From the NCBI GenBank assembly GCA_011772595.1, contig WVZH01000326.1:213556-220876 (forward strand): a stretch of 7,321 nucleotides of DNA, written 5' to 3'. Position 1 is the stretch's first letter, and every line of letters begins with the position of its first letter. Of the stretch, positions 6,495 to 7,321 are shown one piece after another. Both the position numbers and the translations under genes were made by a program. The notes under the pieces are model-generated. The model was given only the letters and a program-made list of their open reading frames with translations. It did not search any database and had not been told where the DNA came from. Source of the DNA: Anaerolineales bacterium. GTDB taxonomy: Bacteria > Chloroflexota > Anaerolineae > Anaerolineales > E44-bin32.

Positions 6495-7321
6495 ATGACG
6501 AAGCGATTAAAACAACAAGCGGCTGCTTTGCGTGACCTCTTTGTTCAAGAGGCGTTGAGGATTCTCGATCTCTCCCAAGAAAAATGGTCAGGACGCTTCA
6601 TCGCTTCGGCTTTGAACCGTCCGGCTCTGCGCCTCGCAGAACTCGTAGAAACCTTCGATCAACACGTCGCCGGGATCGGCCTCTACGAAGCATCACGCCG
6701 GATACTCACGCGCTTCGTCCACGATGTGCAGGTGAAAGGCGTGGACCTTGTTCCATCAAAAGGTCCTTTGTTGATCGCCTCCAATCACCCAGGCATGATC
6801 GATGGTCTCCTGATCACGGCCAACTTGCCAAGGCCCGATATCAAGATCGTCGTCAGCGCCATGCCTTTCTTCTCCCATCTGCGCGCTGTGAGAGACCATC
6901 TCATACTTACCTCAAGGAACACATATGAACGCTTAACCGTCGTCCGATCTGTGATTCACCATCTCCAAGAGGGGGGTGCAGTTTTGATCTTCCCACGCGG
7001 GATCATCGAACCGGATCCAGGTGTTTTACACGGGGCACAGGCCTCGCTCGCTCGTTGGTCGCCAAGCCTAGAAATCATGCTTCGCAAAGTTCCTCAAACC
7101 GCTGTCCTTGTGACCATCGTCCGCGATGTTCTCTCCTCCCGCTCCTTACGAAATCCACTCACCCTGCTGCGCAGGGAGACCCACGAGCGTCAGATCATCG
7201 CCGAGGTGGTGCAAGCCATCCAACATTTGTTTTTACCTCGCACATTGGCACTCGCCCCGAGCCTGAGCTTCGGGATTCCATTCACCCTGGCAGACATTGC
7301 CGAGCGGTTCCACAGCGCAAA
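6495..7321 (+). CDS. PlsC-like lysophospholipid/glycerol-3-phosphate acyltransferase, C-terminus beyond window
   Basis: An open plus-strand frame of 275 codons runs off the right edge without a stop. ATG at 6495 is preceded by AGGG (6483-6486) with eight-base spacing. The N-terminal 75 residues are helical and not obviously membrane-spanning. From about residue 79 the PlsC acyltransferase domain appears: VKGVDLVPSKGPLLIASNHPGMID contains the catalytic H-x4-D motif (His98, Asp103), the family's charge relay. FPRGIIEPDPG (166-176) stands where the substrate-binding FPEG motif lies; Arg replaces Glu. HGAQASLARWSP follows, like the segment that leads into the next conserved block. Such enzymes transfer acyl groups from acyl-ACP or acyl-CoA to lysophosphatidate or similar acceptors in membrane lipid synthesis. 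The exact acceptor is unknown. Its direction differs from the other genes in the window. A 114-residue frame at 6584-6928 is an out-of-frame shadow. Confidence 0.82.
   Translation, partial: MTKRLKQQAAALRDLFVQEALRILDLSQEKWSGRFIASALNRPALRLAELVETFDQHVAGIGLYEASRRILTRFVHDVQVKGVDLVPSKGPLLIASNHPGMIDGLLITANLPRPDIKIVVSAMPFFSHLRAVRDHLILTSRNTYERLTVVRSVIHHLQEGGAVLIFPRGIIEPDPGVLHGAQASLARWSPSLEIMLRKVPQTAVLVTIVRDVLSSRSLRNPLTLLRRETHERQIIAEVVQAIQHLFLPRTLALAPSLSFGIPFTLADIAERFHSA

Noticed and set aside
6584..6928. 114-residue basic plus-strand reading frame
   Set aside because: It is fully inside the acyltransferase gene in another frame; its Arg-rich composition is a by-product of that codon usage.
1..7321. 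A hidden mobile element, defence island or RNA gene
   Set aside because: No transposase, integrase, inverted terminal repeats, CRISPR-like spacing, tRNA cloverleaf or rRNA stretch was seen on either strand, and coding genes fill nearly all the window.

Overview
The window looks like an ordinary chromosomal stretch from a bacterium, most plausibly a Chloroflexota (Anaerolineae-like) genome. That placement is inference. It rests on the gene mix: a GT-C glycosyltransferase, a standalone SagB-type oxidoreductase, a divergent PRPP synthetase and a DRG-like GTPase opening with MPTNLPP. It also rests on a base composition near 50% GC, judged by eye. No rRNA, tRNA, CRISPR array, insertion sequence or phage gene is visible.

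Layout: six genes lie on the minus strand and are read from right to left. At the right end one gene diverges on the plus strand. In minus-strand order they are: a SagB/ThcOx-type nitroreductase-fold oxidoreductase (5680-6420); a PRPP synthetase homologue with a GTG start and a strong Shine-Dalgarno site (4600-5580); a TGS-domain GTPase of the Obg/DRG class (3431-4417); an unrecognised four-helix membrane protein (2083-3234); a cysteine-rich soluble protein overlapping it by 11 bases (1395-2093); and a multispanning GT-C glycosyltransferase that runs off the left edge (1-1238, C-terminus missing). On the plus strand a PlsC-like acyltransferase starts at 6495 and runs off the right edge (C-terminus missing). 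The left-edge gene is open along its whole visible length, with no stop codon inside the window.

Genes are separated by about 70-200 bases, apart from the overlapping pair at 2083-2093. The pair is therefore probably translationally coupled, while the others could be separate transcription units. Candidate -10 boxes lie before the GTPase gene (4496-4501) and the PRPP synthetase gene (5641-5646). The 68-base gap at 6427-6494 must carry divergent promoters. Two imperfect hairpins sit between the GTPase and the membrane protein. No stretch above 300 bases lacks a gene.

The genes do not form an obvious single pathway: two concern the envelope (glycosyltransferase, acyltransferase), one nucleotide precursors (PRPP), one ribosome-linked GTP hydrolysis, one flavin chemistry and two are of unknown function. 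I found no convincing new defence, mobile or biosynthetic system. The most interesting items are the overlapping unknown pair, in which one protein carries three C-x-C motifs, and the altered active-site motifs in the GTPase, the PRPP synthetase and the acyltransferase.
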